A DNA stretch of 64,000 nucleotides from Lanius collurio (taxonomy: Eukaryota > Chordata > Aves > Passeriformes > Laniidae): assembly GCA_020086605.1 (NCBI GenBank), contig JACBWW010000050.1:3512165-3576164 (forward strand), read 5' to 3'. The position numbers were made by a program, and so were the translations under genes. The notes beneath the pieces are model-generated. The model was given only the letters and a program-made list of their open reading frames with translations. It was not told the DNA's origin and did not search any database. Below, piece by piece: positions 46,168-60,530 of the stretch. How positions within the stretch are numbered: the stretch's first letter is position 1; each line of letters starts with the position of its first letter.

Positions 46168-46460
46168 TCACAGAAATCATTGAATGGTTTGGGGCAGAAG
46201 AAACCTTGAGTATCCCCTCATTCCATCCCCCTGCCATGGGCAGGGACACCTTCCATGATCCCAGGTTGCTCCAAGCCCCGTCCAACCTGGCCTTGGACAC
46301 TTCCAGGGATGGGGTAGCCACAGGTGCTCTGGCAACCTGAGTTGTACCAGCCTTTGAGCAGACAGCTTCCTAACATGTAATTCTAAATCTCTCCTCTTTC
46401 AGCTTAAAACCATTCCCCCCTTGTCCTAGCACTCTCTGCAAGTCCTTTGGTTGTATCCTC
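46168..46460 (-). mobile_element. CR1 LINE 3' end
   Basis: Reverse-complement CR1 text. The tail is TCACAGAAATCATTGAATGG, followed by CCCCTGCCATGGGCAGGGAC, GCTCCAAGCCCCGTCCAACC and, further in, AAACCATTCCCCCCTTGTCC. The copy extends to about 46460, possibly further. It is 5'-truncated and moderately diverged. Confidence 0.92.
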
Positions 46461-49400
46461 TGGCATGTGTGACAATGCACACCTGGAAAGAGGCTGTCCT
46501 AGAGCTGGGATGTTGTGATGTTTCTCTTCCATATGGCTTTCCTGGGACCTGCAGAGGGTTGAGAACCTACTGCCACATTCCCCTGAAGAAAAGCACTGAT
46601 CTTTCTTCCATGCCCAACACAGGCAATTTTGCTCAAGCTTTAAAGACATCTATTTTTTCAGGTTCCCTTGAGATGTTATCACGGGTAATGAACTAAGTAA
46701 CAAACTCAAAAAAGGCACGGAGGAGAAAGCTGGAGAAGGGCACAGGAAAGGGCAAAGGTGACATGAACCAAAAACAGTTTACACAGTCCTCAAACAGATT
46801 AAGCATCAAACCCCTGGAAGTTCATAAAAATAACCTTTTGTAGACAACCTTTGTATGGTCTGCAGCCATGACCAGGAGAAGCTGATGTGTAAAGGCTCTA
46901 AAGATATAAAAATAACTACCTAGGGCTGAGAGAATGTATAATTCAGCACTGGACTAAAAGGCATTGTGCCATGCCATCTTTTATTTTAAGTACAGTAGCT
47001 GTATTTTTTTTTTTTCAGTTTTTGCTCTGTTCTTTAATCCAGAAAAAGAGTGATAGTTACACCCCAGAGATTTGTCTTATCAGGAGTTGTGATAGCTTTC
47101 CTTCCTAGGGGATTAAGCTGGAGAAACTGTAGTTGAAAGCTAATCACCAACCTCTGAAAAAACTCTCCTAACCTCAGCATCTGATCCAGCCACACAGAAA
47201 CCCTGACCCTGGAAAGATTCATGTGCCTCCTTCATTTTATTCCAAGACAAGTGGGCCAGCTCAGGTAGTGTTGTCAGTTATGCTGATCTGTCTTTCATGA
47301 GCCAGTATTTTTATGGCTGAAATGTCTCCAATCCAGGATCAAGCTACCGAGCATCAACTGCCCCTCTGGCAGTGAGAGTTAAATGAAGTTAAAGCTTTTA
47401 ATAAGGCACAAACTTCTGTGGTCTGATCTGCTTCTGAGCACTAAGTGCTTCAGACCCAGTCTGTCACCATGAGCCAACTGATGATTGGTAGTTTTAGGAC
47501 TGAAATGTTTTTAAGGGCATGATCTACTACTGCAAAGAACATCCACATGATTAACAACACAAAACGAGTACCTCAGAGACATATGGAATTACATTACTGT
47601 TATGAATGTTTTAAATAAACCCCTTTTTTCCTAATCAATTCAAAAAAAAAACCTCTAGTATGGTTAAAGACAAATACTTCAAGACAAAAATTTCATCTTC
47701 TTGCAAAGTGAAGCAGTAATTCTAAACACTAGAATTAATGCAAGTTGAAGGTATACTTCCTCATAACCTGTTTAGTGTCAAACATCCTCTGCATTGGAAA
47801 CACAGGCATCCAGCTCAACCAGCTCCTGCCACCCCAAACAGTAAAGACTCTATGATGAAAAATGACCATATGACAAGTTTTTGCTTAATTTAAACTTGAT
47901 AGCAAGAAGTGGCTGCCATTTTCAAAGCCAACAGCAATACACCCATGAAGTGCTACAAGGATACAGAAACCACACATTTGATTTACTGACACCAAAAAAT
48001 GGAAACAGTAAATTATTAGCAGCCTCCTAAAAAAGAAAGACTACTGATGCTTTGCTTTTACTGCAATTGACTAAGGAGATGCAGCTGATTTTGGAGGTTT
48101 GTGGTAACATCTATCACTGAAGTACAGATGCTGCAAACACACAGTGGTGAGCATGCAGAATACTAAACGTGGATTTCAAAAGCATGTTTACCTAACCACA
48201 CTCGCACATCACCTGCTGTAGATTAACGAGGCCTAAAGCCAATTTTTTACCTGAATGCTAGATCTCTTTGTTTTTCTCCCCCTGCAACCTATGGCAAAAC
48301 AACAAATCTGCCTCTTGAATAAATCAGAACAGAGCTGTGGCTTGCTGGTAGCCATTCCTCTTCGTCCTTTCCATCTCCCACACGGGGGGAGCTGCAGATT
48401 ACTGCCTGCCATAGCTAGGGACACAGCAAGTCATAATTAGCTCACAGGGTGCTGTTTATAGCTACTACACAATGCCAGGATTTGTTTCTTGTACTGAAGC
48501 TATGAATCTGTAAATGGGATTTTTATGAGGATTTATGTGTCATCTTGTGTTTTTCCTGGAAGCTTATGCCACTGTTGTTCCCAGGGGACGCGATGCACAT
48601 TTACCAGAAACCCGACACACCGACTTCCTCCCCGTTCTTAAAAATAGGGATGAGAAGGCTTAGCAGATGATGAAAAAAAGCATGTATTTAAGAAGCAGGT
48701 GGGTGTAAAAAAGGGGGTTGGAAAAGAGGAAGAGACTCAGCTACAGCTGGTACCAGGGCTCTGCTCCAGGAAAGCCTACAATCAATTACTGCTGGCATGA
48801 AGCTCAAGCTTTCAGCTGGCACACGGCAGAGCTGGCGCCAGCCCCAGCCCAGGCATGGGCTTCCCTTCCCGCAGCTGCTGCAGGCCAGACTTGCTCTTGG
48901 CCAGACACAAATGCTGTCACCTGTCTGCTTTTATAAAAGCCCATCAGAGCCCCTGCTCCTCTGAAAGCTGAGTCACCAACATCATCACTAATGATTTATG
49001 TTGCGGCATCATTGCTCTGAACAAGGTTAACCAGGATCAATTTAACCAGGAGAGACATGTCACCAAATCTCATCTGCACACAGACCCCTCATCTCTGCTG
49101 GGAAGAGAAATACCACCCAAGTGCCAGAGCAGAAATATGTTTGTCTTCGATACCAGAAGGGGCACTCAGGTAGGGTAAAGCCTCTCGAAGAAGCTGCACT
49201 TTCACCCAAATTAAGATCAACAGCTTTAAGCTGAGGCTTCTTACAAAGCACAAGCTCCACTTGTTCAGATTTTTCTATTACAATATGGGCACATTTTCAG
49301 CACATTGCAATATTCCATAATGAAATTACATCTAGAACTTCTCCCTCAAGCTACACCACTTCAGAAAAGCAAGTTATTATGCTGCTCGACGCTGCACCAG

Positions 49401-49666
49401 CGAAGGCCGGCACCGGTGACTGGCAGCACAGCTAATGGATACAGCAAGGATGTGTTTGACTGACAGACCAACTTTATTTGTCAAAACCAAAAGCACCTAC
49501 ATGCCAAAGGAAACCTGATATAATTGGAGGAGGCTGACAGGGGGAGGAAACCCCCCCAGCATTTACTTCTTCAAAGGAATGAGAGAAACCAGGGCAAGAA
49601 AATGAGAGAGGAGCCAATCCTCCTCTACTGAGGCAGAGGGTCGGAGGAGAATGCATTTAGCATTGT

Positions 49667-49707
49667 CATATATACATAAAATATATATATGTGTATGTAT
49701 ATATGCA
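49667..49707. repeat. AT/GT microsatellite
   Basis: An impure (AT)n tract with ATGTGTATGT in the middle, in intron. Confidence 0.8.
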
Positions 49708-51205
49708 CAACATTTGAGAATGAGAAAAAATCTTGAAAGCAAGCAGCATCTTCTCTGGAGCACAAAACCAACATGAGTAACACTCCTGAGGGCACTAATG
49801 TGACTCTCCTCCCTGTCAGCTGTGGGAGAAGGGAGAATTAACAATTTTCCTAATGACTGGCAGAAGCATCAGGGTAGATCCCCTGTCAAAATTAAAACAA
49901 CAAGTTTGGAATTTATTTCAAGTTGCCCAAGAAATACTAAAAACACATTGCTTTTCTCCTTCTAACTAAGGCAAAATGTTTTAATTGACTGGTAGATGAT
50001 TCTCCTATTATTCTGCTTCTCCCTCCAGAAAAATGAAGCTGAATGCTGCAAACTCAGCTATGACTCAAGTAAAAATGCAGAACATTTCCCCAGCCCAGCC
50101 AAACAAGCTCCATAATCAGTACAGCATATCAATACAAATCACTCTCAGGCTGCTTTTACCCACTGTGAGATCTAGTCTCGTGGTCAGCTGCATTTACATC
50201 CTTCCCTTCATAAAACAGTGTTATGCAATTCCTGGGAATAATGAGCACAAGCAACACAGGAATGACTGATCTGTCTTTAGCAATGTGTCAGCTACAAAAC
50301 AAAGCGTGGCTTTTACACTCTAAAATAGGCTCACAAACATTCCTAATTTTGTTGCACAACATTTTGTTTTCATGGAAGCTGGGCTGTTACATAAATTTAT
50401 TACTTGTACTTTCATGGGTGCTTTACTGCTTTTAAAATGTAGTACCAAATAAAAACAAATGAGTTCATCAGAGATGCTGGAGACTTGCATTATAATACTG
50501 AATGGGTTTGATTGCCTGGATTATTTACTTCTGAGCTATAACAGAATTTTTGAATTAGGATTTTTGAGTTATTTAGCTGGATTCTCTCAGCTGAAGTTCT
50601 GACACGGTGGTCTATATTTCATTGGTTTAATACATCTAAAAGGATTAAAAAAAAATGGGTTGACAGTAATGACAGCAGCACAGTAGCAAAAAAATCAAGG
50701 AAGGTCTTTTCTCGGGAGCTTTACATTATGAGGCCCAGCAGAACAGTACTTCAGGCAGACAAAAATTCCTGGGCAGAAGGTGCCAGTGAGGAACATTTCC
50801 TGAGAACCAGCAGCCTCTCAGAAGAATGGAAAGGATCTTGTCAATGAAGAGGAGAGAGCATGAAGGAATCAGTAACTGCTGAGGAACTGGGTACAGAGGT
50901 TACCTTGAGACAAGCTATGACTTTCCCTGGAACATATACCCTGTGTGCAGGCATCCAACAGCATTTGCAAGGAACACAACAGCAATTAACTACCCTGTTG
51001 CCTTTTCTCCTCCAGATTTGTGGGCTTTGTTACTACCTGTGGTGAACCCAGCACAGATAAGTAACAGTGCTTGTGCCACCCAATCTCCATTAGCTCCTGC
51101 ACTCCTCCTTTCCTCTCCAGTTCCCATAAAGAAAGCAAAACTATTACTACACAGAAACAAACAAGTGGAAAAGGCACTCTGAGTTCAAATACAAATCAAT
51201 GCCTA

Positions 51206-51412
<207 letters not shown>

Positions 51413-54400
51413 TTACCTCCTAAACATCTTGGCATGGCAGAGTTAAAAAATCACGATTTGCAGTCTGCAAATACCCAGTACAGAACACCCTGGTCAGGTA
51501 TGGCACACACCCCAACAGTGCAGAGTGCTTGCACTGCTCTCCAATCCACCCCCACCAACACACCCACATCTCCATTTCTGGGGTAGCACAATCACCCTCC
51601 CACAGCCAGATCTTTGCTCAGGTGCTCTGCAGGTTCTTCAGCTCAGCTACACCATCAACATTGCATGGTGCCCAAATGTCAAAGCCAACAGCCTGTCCTG
51701 GAAATGTGCTTCACGTTCAGCTGTGCACTCCACCATTCCCGTGCCATGGCATCACTGCCCATTGATCCCTCCTCTGTGCAACAGCTTCAGGAACTTGTAA
51801 GTGCTAACACAGAGCAAAGCAGTATTTGTGGAAAAAAAAACCTTCTAAATTCCCTGGGTAACAACAGGGGGTCGAAATCAGATCATCAGTGCTGTAAAAA
51901 CAACGCACACTCCGACTTCCACTAAGGCTTGCTTGTGCAAACAGAGGCACCTTCTTTCTTGACCTGCAGGGCAAGTTTGCAATAAATATCAATGAAGTTG
52001 GAAGTAAAAGCAGTCCCTTTATAACAAAGTTAAGCTGCAAATGAGAAAAGCCTGAGGTTGTACATGAAATACATCTAAGAGAAAGGCAGGCAGCAGGTTA
52101 CAAGCAGCTAATGTCATTCCTACCTTCACAGCTTGGAAGGGCTTGAGAGAGATCTGCTGGACATCCAGCAGCTGGGGAAGCAATCCTGCTCCCCAGGAGC
52201 TCCTGCTCTCCTGCAGCCCTGGCACTGCTTGCAGGGCAGGGGCACACACACCTGCCTCCTTTGAGGGCATCAGCCTCAGTGAGACACCTCCCCAGAAAGG
52301 GTGTGGGGACAGCATTCACCCTCAGTCACAAGGTCTCCATGATCAGCAACCAGCTCTGCCCAAGTCTTCTGACTAAGAAATCAATCTACTGTTCAGAGAG
52401 GTCTCCTTTGGAGTTTTTCCAGTCAGTAACTTATTTCAATCCCTGCTGTCTCTATCCCTTCCCTCCCCATCCCCCTTAAGAATCCAAAGTGTTTATGAAT
52501 GAGGGAAGCACTTCTTAATAGCAGCAGGGAAAACTGAATTTACACTAATTTCACATTCAAAATCATGAGAGCAGGGGTATTTAAGGTACCTTTCTACAAT
52601 TAGAAAGCATTAAACCAATTACAAGAAGAGAAAGGGCTCTTCAGGCTGCCCCCATAGCTGTAACAGCAAGAGCTCAACAGAACTGAGAAGTCCAAGGCAA
52701 TGCCATGTTTCCAAGGGAAGATAAATTTAAATGCCACCAGAATTTTCAAGTCCTTGTAAAGGAGATATCATGAAGTTATTTTTAAACTATTGAGAGAAAA
52801 GATTGTTGATATGCAGTCTGTTGCTATAAAATAATTCAGTGAAGCAGCTTGAAACACGTCCTTTTAACCCAAGCTTCTCCCAAGCAGTGGCAGGAGATGG
52901 TCCCACTCACAACTGCTTGCCAGAGAAGCCAGTCAAGTGCAGCCTGCAAAGCCATGAGCCCCTAAAATGCACAGCTTATGGCTGGGGAATTAAGAGAATA
53001 TGCAGGCATCTATTTAAATAAAATGGGAGAGGGAAAGAAGTCACCTAAGCATCCAGGCTGCTCTCCCCACTCTCCAGATCTATACCAGTCTCAATCACTT
53101 TTTATACATACAGGATGAAAACACCATTCAGGCCTGTCTTGTTTTGTCAGCTCACCCCATTCTGTGGAAGAATGTTATAATCAAAGCCTCTACAACAATA
53201 CAAGGGATTTACTTGTACCACAATCTTAATTGAACTGCTGTCTCCATTCCTGCTCACTGCCCTGTGGATTCAGGTAAAGCACAACTAAACTGATGGCAGT
53301 GATTCATCTGCCTGGATTCAATTTATACCCTCAGCCTTCTGCTGAAAAAAAGAAAAATAATGCATTACAAAGTCTGGTAAAAAGCCAAGTTATTAGAACA
53401 GAATAGAACCTCTCTCACTTAGGTTGGGTTTGCTTCTCTAGTTTTAATTCAATTTTTTCTTTTTTTTTTAATAGAGACATGCTGAAGACATAAAAAAATT
53501 AGTATTTCAATATGCCCATAAAAGTTAACACATCATTAAAAAAATAATAAAAAGCCTTAAGCAATGGAATTGTTACACCTATGACCTTCAAACAGCATCA
53601 AAGACACTGCAGGGAGAAAAAAAATGCAGAAATAAACCACTACCAGCACAGACCAAGACACACCTGCACCTCGGCCTCCCATCACCTGTGCTCAGTTCTG
53701 GGACAGCCAGCCTTCTCACCTTCTGCCAGCCAGCTTTTCATCAGTGATTTACAAATAAAAATAGGAACAATCTAAGCACCTAATCAAGTGAATAATATAC
53801 CACATAAAACTGTTCCTAATATTTTCAAAGCTCTGCTTATGCCTGGACTAATCAGCATTAGGACAAACAGCCTACTTGCACGGCAACAATTATTTTTATG
53901 CTTTTTCCTGCAAGTCTTTTAAATACACTTAGTATTATGCAAGCCTTATTTGCATTTAACTAGCTCGAGGATATTCCTGTCACTCGCTGCTTGAAGTCTT
54001 TGTGTCAATGTAAGCACTTGCTTAGACACAAGCTTATCTATATGAAAATTCACCAGAGAACTTAAGTTTTGTTTTCTCTTGTCAGAGGACTCAACAGGGC
54101 CAGCTCAGAAAGATAACATTCTGCTTTGCAGGTGATACATTTCCACAGTCCAAGTGAATGCCTCATTAGCACAATAACAACATGCAACAGAATAATAGGA
54201 AATAATTCAAACCCCAGTGAAATTACCTTTTGGGCCAGCAGTGGTCCTTGCTCCTCAGAGATGTGCTTGCTTTAAAAACAGTTACCAATTGCACTCTTTT
54301 CTTAGCCTATTTTTAAACGCCACATATCTGACCAGCAAAGACTAACCAAATTTCTATAAGGAATCTTTTGGGGACACAAGAACTGCTGGATATTTGAAAG

Positions 54401-55405
54401 AGCTTTATAAACATGCTGCAGAATTACTAATAGAAATCAACTTGAAAGGATCTGATGGTTTTGTGCTAGGGAGAACAGGAGACAGACATCTCCCATTCCC
54501 AAATCACTGCTTTCTTTCTCCTAAGAAGTTGACAACCAACATCTTATAGAAATACCACTAAGAACTGCTGGAAAGTAACCACATCCTTCCAGGTTCAGGC
54601 TTCTCCACTGCTTATCTTAACTCCCAATCCGTGATATTATAAATCAATTGCTTCATTTTAATGGTAAAACCTATGACCTTGGAGAACACTCATAGCTAAC
54701 AAATAGAATTATGAAATAAATTGCTTCCGAAACATGCCTGGAAGCCTGCCTTGGAGTTGAGGATAGAGCAGCAAGGAAAAAGTAAAAAATGAGTATTTAG
54801 CAGCTCTGCCATTGTGTAAAGCCTTACTATATTTGCATCCTGCTGGGGTGTGCAGTTGTTCCCCACATCCCTGGAGGATGCACTGGAGTCAGGGAATGCA
54901 TACAGATGGGCAACTAAATTGATTAAAGGAATGGAGCAGCTGCCTCACCATAAGGGTTATGAACAAGGCAACAGCAAGACTGGTGTTCAACAAGTCACAC
55001 TCCAACTCGGAGGTACTCGCCAGAAGGTTTGATTTGGAACAGATGAGGGGTCCCTCCCTGCCACTCACACTTTTAAGAAACACACACGTTTCAGACAGCA
55101 GCTCCTGCAGAAGTAACTGGTGGTAGTGACAACAGCAATCCATGTACATCTGGTTCATGCCAGATATTAAAGGTACAGACTGTATCCTCTGTTGGAAAAC
55201 AGGAGAGGGCATCTAAGGGCATCTGCCTTTAACTGCATCACCAGTTACAGCCAAAGGGCTTCTGACAACTGCTCTTCTCCCCTTTCCATACACTCTACAA
55301 TTGCTACTATAATCAAAAATGCCTCAGCCCTGACTTGTTACCGAGATCTGTGACTGTAGGAGTTGCCCTTTCTACTAAATAGATGATTCAGTTTCTCTCA
55401 TGGAA

Positions 55406-55448
55406 CTATATATATCTATACAGATGTATCTATGGACACACATACACA
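55406..55448. repeat. TATC/TA simple-repeat tract
   Basis: TATATATATCTATACAGATG and the TATCTATGGACACACATACA that follows form an imperfect tetranucleotide and dinucleotide tract. Confidence 0.65.
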
Positions 55449-58128
55449 GTGTTCTCCTCCCTGAATATACCAAAGCCTTGCTATTCTATTTCTCCCCACC
55501 ATAGTGCTGTTTCTATTTCTGTATCTTTAACATCAACTCCTATCTTGCTGTGGGGTTCCATATTTAATGACAGCATGGATATATTGCTGGAACTTAAGTG
55601 GTGAGAAGAAGGAGAGATGCCAGCAGCAGCTTTTGCTCTTCACTGACATTTCCTTGAAGTCTTTCTTACTCTGTGCTTTCACTCCATGGCCTCCAAGGGG
55701 TATCCTGTCACTTCTAACAATCCCAAGCCTGGCCATCTCTTTCCAATGGTCATCATTTTGAGGCATTGGAAGATTAGCCAAAGCTTAGAAATTTACATTA
55801 CAATCCAACACCATGGGCACCAGAGCAGAATCCTCAGCATCTGGGACCAATACAGAAATTGGCATTAATATCACATGTCTGAGAGACTTTTTACAACAGA
55901 CAGATATTTTAAGGCAAAGTAATTAGTGTCACTAAGTATGCACTAGCATACTAATACGTGGTTTTTAAAAACAAAGCTATTTTCCAACAGAGGAAGCTGC
56001 AGTAAAACACTCATTTTGTGTTCTATCAGCTCAAAGCCCAAATTTTGTCACACAAAAACAAAAGGTACTGAGACAAAGCATATGAAGTTTCAGTATCAAA
56101 AGACTGTTTTGCTAAAGCTGTGAGTGGCTGAAATAAAAAACGACTGAGGTTTTTCTCTTTAATAAAGCAGCAGTTCCATTAGTTACTCCTTCCTCCAGAG
56201 CACCACCTAAGTAAGGGCAGTGTTTATTTCTGAGTCCTTAACCTGTGCCACAGGAACAAGGACCACTGTAGAATGCGTTTCTTGATTCAAACTCCCAGGC
56301 TGCCAAATGTTTTCCAAAATATGAACTGAGCAAGCATACCATGATCCCAGACAGGCTGTTGCAGTCAGAAAGGACCACTTAAACCTCAATTCTCTACAGA
56401 CTGATTTGGAGAGATAAGTTAAATGTATAAATAAGATTACCAAAGTCATTCTATCAGAGAGGAAACACTTTTATCCCTAAGAATCACATTACTTTAGGTT
56501 AGATGTGACCCCCAGATTACCAGAAATTTGCCAGATTTGTCCTCTCAGCAAGGTGAAGCCATCTTGGCTACTCTCAGTAGATCAGATTCAAGCCTAATGG
56601 ATGTCTAATAAAAACCATGGCACAGAAGACCCCAAGCTATTTCATGCTGATCCCATTCCTTGGAGTGGTTTGGAATGTCCCAGCTCCAGCAGCACCAGCA
56701 GTTACTGATTTACTGAGTTACCCCAGGCACCCTGCCCATCACCTCTCCTCCTCCAAGCTCCAAATCCAACGAGATTTCACTGCCCCAATCAAACCTCTAT
56801 GTGGAGCATAAAAAGAGACTAGAAAGTCAGCTCTGTGTGTTAATTAACTTCTCTACCCCCCCTTTTGGGAAACAGAGTGGGAAGGGTGTTGTATTAGCCC
56901 ATCAAAGCCTGCACTGCACAGGAAAGGACAGACCTCAGCTCGAGGCTCCCTTGGAAAGACATCACTGCACCAGCCATGCTGCAGCCATACTTTCTGCATC
57001 TTTCTAACAGGCACAGTAGCCTGGAGGGCTGTTCTGCTCTGTTTGAAGAAAGGCATAAAAAGGTACCACATTAACAAAGTAATGTCATTAGACCTAGTTC
57101 CAGGCCCACTTCATGCTTATAAAAATCCTTTTAAGTGGAATGAAATGCCATCAGTTCTAACAGAGACCACTTCATAATACTCCCTTTCCATAAAGGGCTC
57201 CTTTAAATGAGAATATTAAACCTGAATTGAGGAGATTTGGTGGGCTTAGATCCATCTCACAGCTTGGAAATCAAACCCAACAGAGCTACTTTCATGCTTT
57301 GTCATCTCGAGATAAAACGGAGTCGTTCTTTTTTCAAAACCAATGAGAGCATATACTGTGCTGTGAGATTAATTGGGCTCCTTGCAATAGCTCAGTTTTC
57401 AGAACCATGCTCCCCTCTACTTTGCAAAGAAGTCACCATGAACCTAATCTCCTCTAACTACAACCCAAAACCTCTCAGAAAGCCACAGCAGAGCCCCAGT
57501 CTTGGTTATAAGACTACAGCTAGAGACATCCTCTTCTGCTGCATAAGGCCTTTTTCCCATACATTCAGGGAAACTTGGCTTAATTAGCACTAATGATGAG
57601 AAAACCTACAGGGAGCTGCTGAGTTCTGCAAGCAACCAAATATAAAGTGCATTGATAAAAAGCCACTTTACTGCTGGGCAATGCTCTTCTGCATGTTGAA
57701 GAGAAGATGACGACAATCCCAGGGTTTCTATGCCAGAGCCACACAATGAGCCAAAGCTGCTGCAAACAACTACCATGCAACTTAATGAGGATTAGATTCA
57801 GTTTTTCCACAAACACCATTTTAAATAAGTTGGAGTAGGAAAAATTTAACTAAAAATGCCAACTGTTAAATGCAGAGCATTCCTTATGACACTATTTAAA
57901 ATTCAAGCCAAATGATCAGTCTGCCTGCTGCAGTATTTTGGGTAACCTACATCTATATTTGAAACCCAGGAGGTGCCACTTCACCCAGCTGGGCTGATAC
58001 ACAGTGGGTTATGAACAGCTCTGACAGCAGCCACAGCACAGTGCCAACACTTCCAAACACTAAGGTGGAAGAGGTTACAACTATCTAAACATTCTCATCT
58101 GCTGTCAAGTTTGGGAAATGCTTCCAGG

Positions 58129-58345
58129 ACAGAATCCCAGAACAGATAAGGCTGGAAGGCACCATGGTGGGTCAGCTGGTCCCACCTCCCTGCTCCAGCA
58201 GGGTCACCCCAGAACATGTGGCACAGGCCTGCATCCAGATGGTTCTGGAATATCTCAGTGAGGGAGACGCCACATCCTCTCTGGGCAACCTGCCCCAGTG
58301 CAGGGTCACTGCACAGCAAAGTTCTTCACATGCAGGTGGAAGAGA
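58129..58345 (-). mobile_element. CR1 LINE 3' fragment
   Basis: It starts AGAATCCCAGAACAGATAAG, followed by GCTGGAAGGCACCATGGTGG, then CTGCTCCAGCAGGGTCACCC, CATCCTCTCTGGGCAACCTG and GTTCTTCACATGCAGGTGGA. This is the reverse complement of a CR1 3' end of a subfamily with a longer unique region. Diverged and 5'-truncated. Confidence 0.88.
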
Positions 58346-60364
58346 ACACAGCAGCTCTACCCAAGCTGAGGTCTGGGGGAGGAACCCTGCTCCATGACAA
58401 CCTGTAAGGTGGTCTGAACAACAGCTCTGTCTTAGCAGGATTACATCACTTAAGTAGGAAAGAATGAAGCCAGTTGAGGTAGGTACTGAAGTGCCTTCTA
58501 AATATAAAGCCATTTAAAAGCTTGTTTCCAAGCCACCCCTTTGTTACTACACCAACAAGGATTTTGTTCCTTTAAAATAGAGCACAGCAACTGTTGACAG
58601 GGCTGATGAGGCAGGGGAACAAATGGATCTGAAAGAGAGATCTCCATCAATACTGGGACTTTAAACAGTGCAGTCTGTCTGTAGGCGCCAATTCATGCTT
58701 CCTCCATGATTTGGCAGCAGCAGCTGAGGATGTTTGTCTCCAGCTGACCACACTGCCAGAGGTCCCATTTCTCGGGACAAATCACCACCCCAAGCACAGC
58801 AACTCCAGTAACTGAAGCCTCTGCATTTTCCTGACACTGCCATCAGTTCTTCTGCCAGACACCCTGCAGAGAATCAGGAGGGACAGCTGGAGACAGTAAC
58901 CTCTTTAGACAACTCAGCTCAATCCAACAGGCACCATGAGTCAGGGCACCAGCCTTCCTAAATATCAAGCCCATACACCACAGATGAGCCTTTCCCAAGG
59001 AGCCAGAGGATGGGCTTGAGCAATTATCTGCAATGAGCCTGTGCCTGGTAATGACAGAACAAGGTTAAAACATCATTTGAAGCATTTTTCATCCAGCTGA
59101 CTAAACTGCTTCATGAGATTTGATGGCATTTTCAATCTGACTTCATCAGTATTTTTGAATGCTATCCTTAAGTGTCTTTACTTTTGCTAAAGAATAGTTT
59201 ATGGATACCCTTAATTCCACAGTCTCACAGAGAAGTTGTTCTGATCTCGCTTGCACAAATGTAAGCACACACTTGTATATAATCTCATGAGAACATAAAC
59301 ATCACTTCATATCTTATTCTGGGTTATTTATTACCTTATTCTACAAAACAACTATGCAGCACATAAATCCCCAGCATGACTTGGAAACCGTATTTATTAA
59401 TGCAAATGATGATACATTAATAATCATGAGTTCAAGCCTCTTCTCCAGGCTGAGCTGCTTGTAGGGTTTATTCTCAGAATCATTTAAGCCCACACCATAC
59501 ATCTTTGCATGCTTTAACACACCACCTTATCATATTCTTCAACTACCTACCATTTAACAGGCTAACTTCTCTAGTTAGCTGGGAACAAACAAAAAATCCA
59601 AAGGCATGCTAATGCTTTTCAGATCATTAGCTCCTATAAAATTCAGCCATTTACAACAAATATGGCTAGAAAATTAAAAGAATACTGTAATAAGCTGCAG
59701 GAATCCATGTTCTAATTAATAAACAAGTTTGTGTCTTCAAGCAGAAACAAGAATTCACTGTACCAACACCCAATGTCAAATGAAAGCCATAAAATCAGTG
59801 GAGATTAAATGAAATCCATCTTTGACTTTTACAAACACCATCAGGATGCAAATTCTGTGCCTAAGATGCTCTCACAGCTTTTGTGGCTTGCCTGTCCAGC
59901 TCCTGAGGCCAGCCATTATCACACAAGCATCAGGAGGGCCAGAAGGGCACCCACCTCCAGCCTCACTGAAAACATTTTTCAACCTGAGCAATCAAGAGGG
60001 GTGGATGCAACGATCCAAGGCAATTTCCAATGGTACCATCCTCCCACCCTGAGTATTCATCTCTCTGAGCACATTCCTGACACCACAGCATCCATTTTGA
60101 GTTCCTGCACTTCCACAAAACTTCTCTTCCAAAGAAAACCAGTCTTGAATCTAATGAATACAATGAAATTGTAAGCAGGGATCCCAAAGTTTGCAGGAAG
60201 TGAAATACCCTTTGCACTATATATGTCAAAGTCACATAGACAGTTCCTCCCTAAATTCCTTCTTCTTAAAACCTAAGGCCACAGGAAGATGCTCAGTAGA
60301 AAGTGAGGGCAAAATGTAAAATTTCTAATGATCTGATCATGTACCTTTATCACAAGCACAGCTC

Positions 60365-60530
60365 CAAAGACCTTGAGGTCTCTAGTCCACTATCCTGGTC
60401 AGAGCAGGGGCAGCTGTTTGACCAGATCATGTTGTTTAGGGCTTTCTCCAGCCTGTTTTTGGATAATTCTGTGGATGGAGTTTGCACCACCCCTTTGGGA
60501 AGCCTACTCCAAAACTGGATTACCCCATGA
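60365..60530 (-). mobile_element. CR1 LINE 3' fragment
   Basis: TCTCTAGTCCACTATCCTGG, AGAGCAGGGGCAGCTGTTTG, AGGGCTTTCTCCAGCCTGTT and CCCTTTGGGAAGCCTACTCC follow the CR1 3' region in reverse complement. No tail is clear at the left end, and divergence is high. Confidence 0.75.

Noticed and set aside
59089..59120. CATCCAGCTGACT, briefly considered as the missing upstream COP1 exon (antisense of a Gln-Leu-Asp-Glu stretch)
   Set aside because: The flanking codons do not continue into the COP1 linker sequence and no splice sites frame it.
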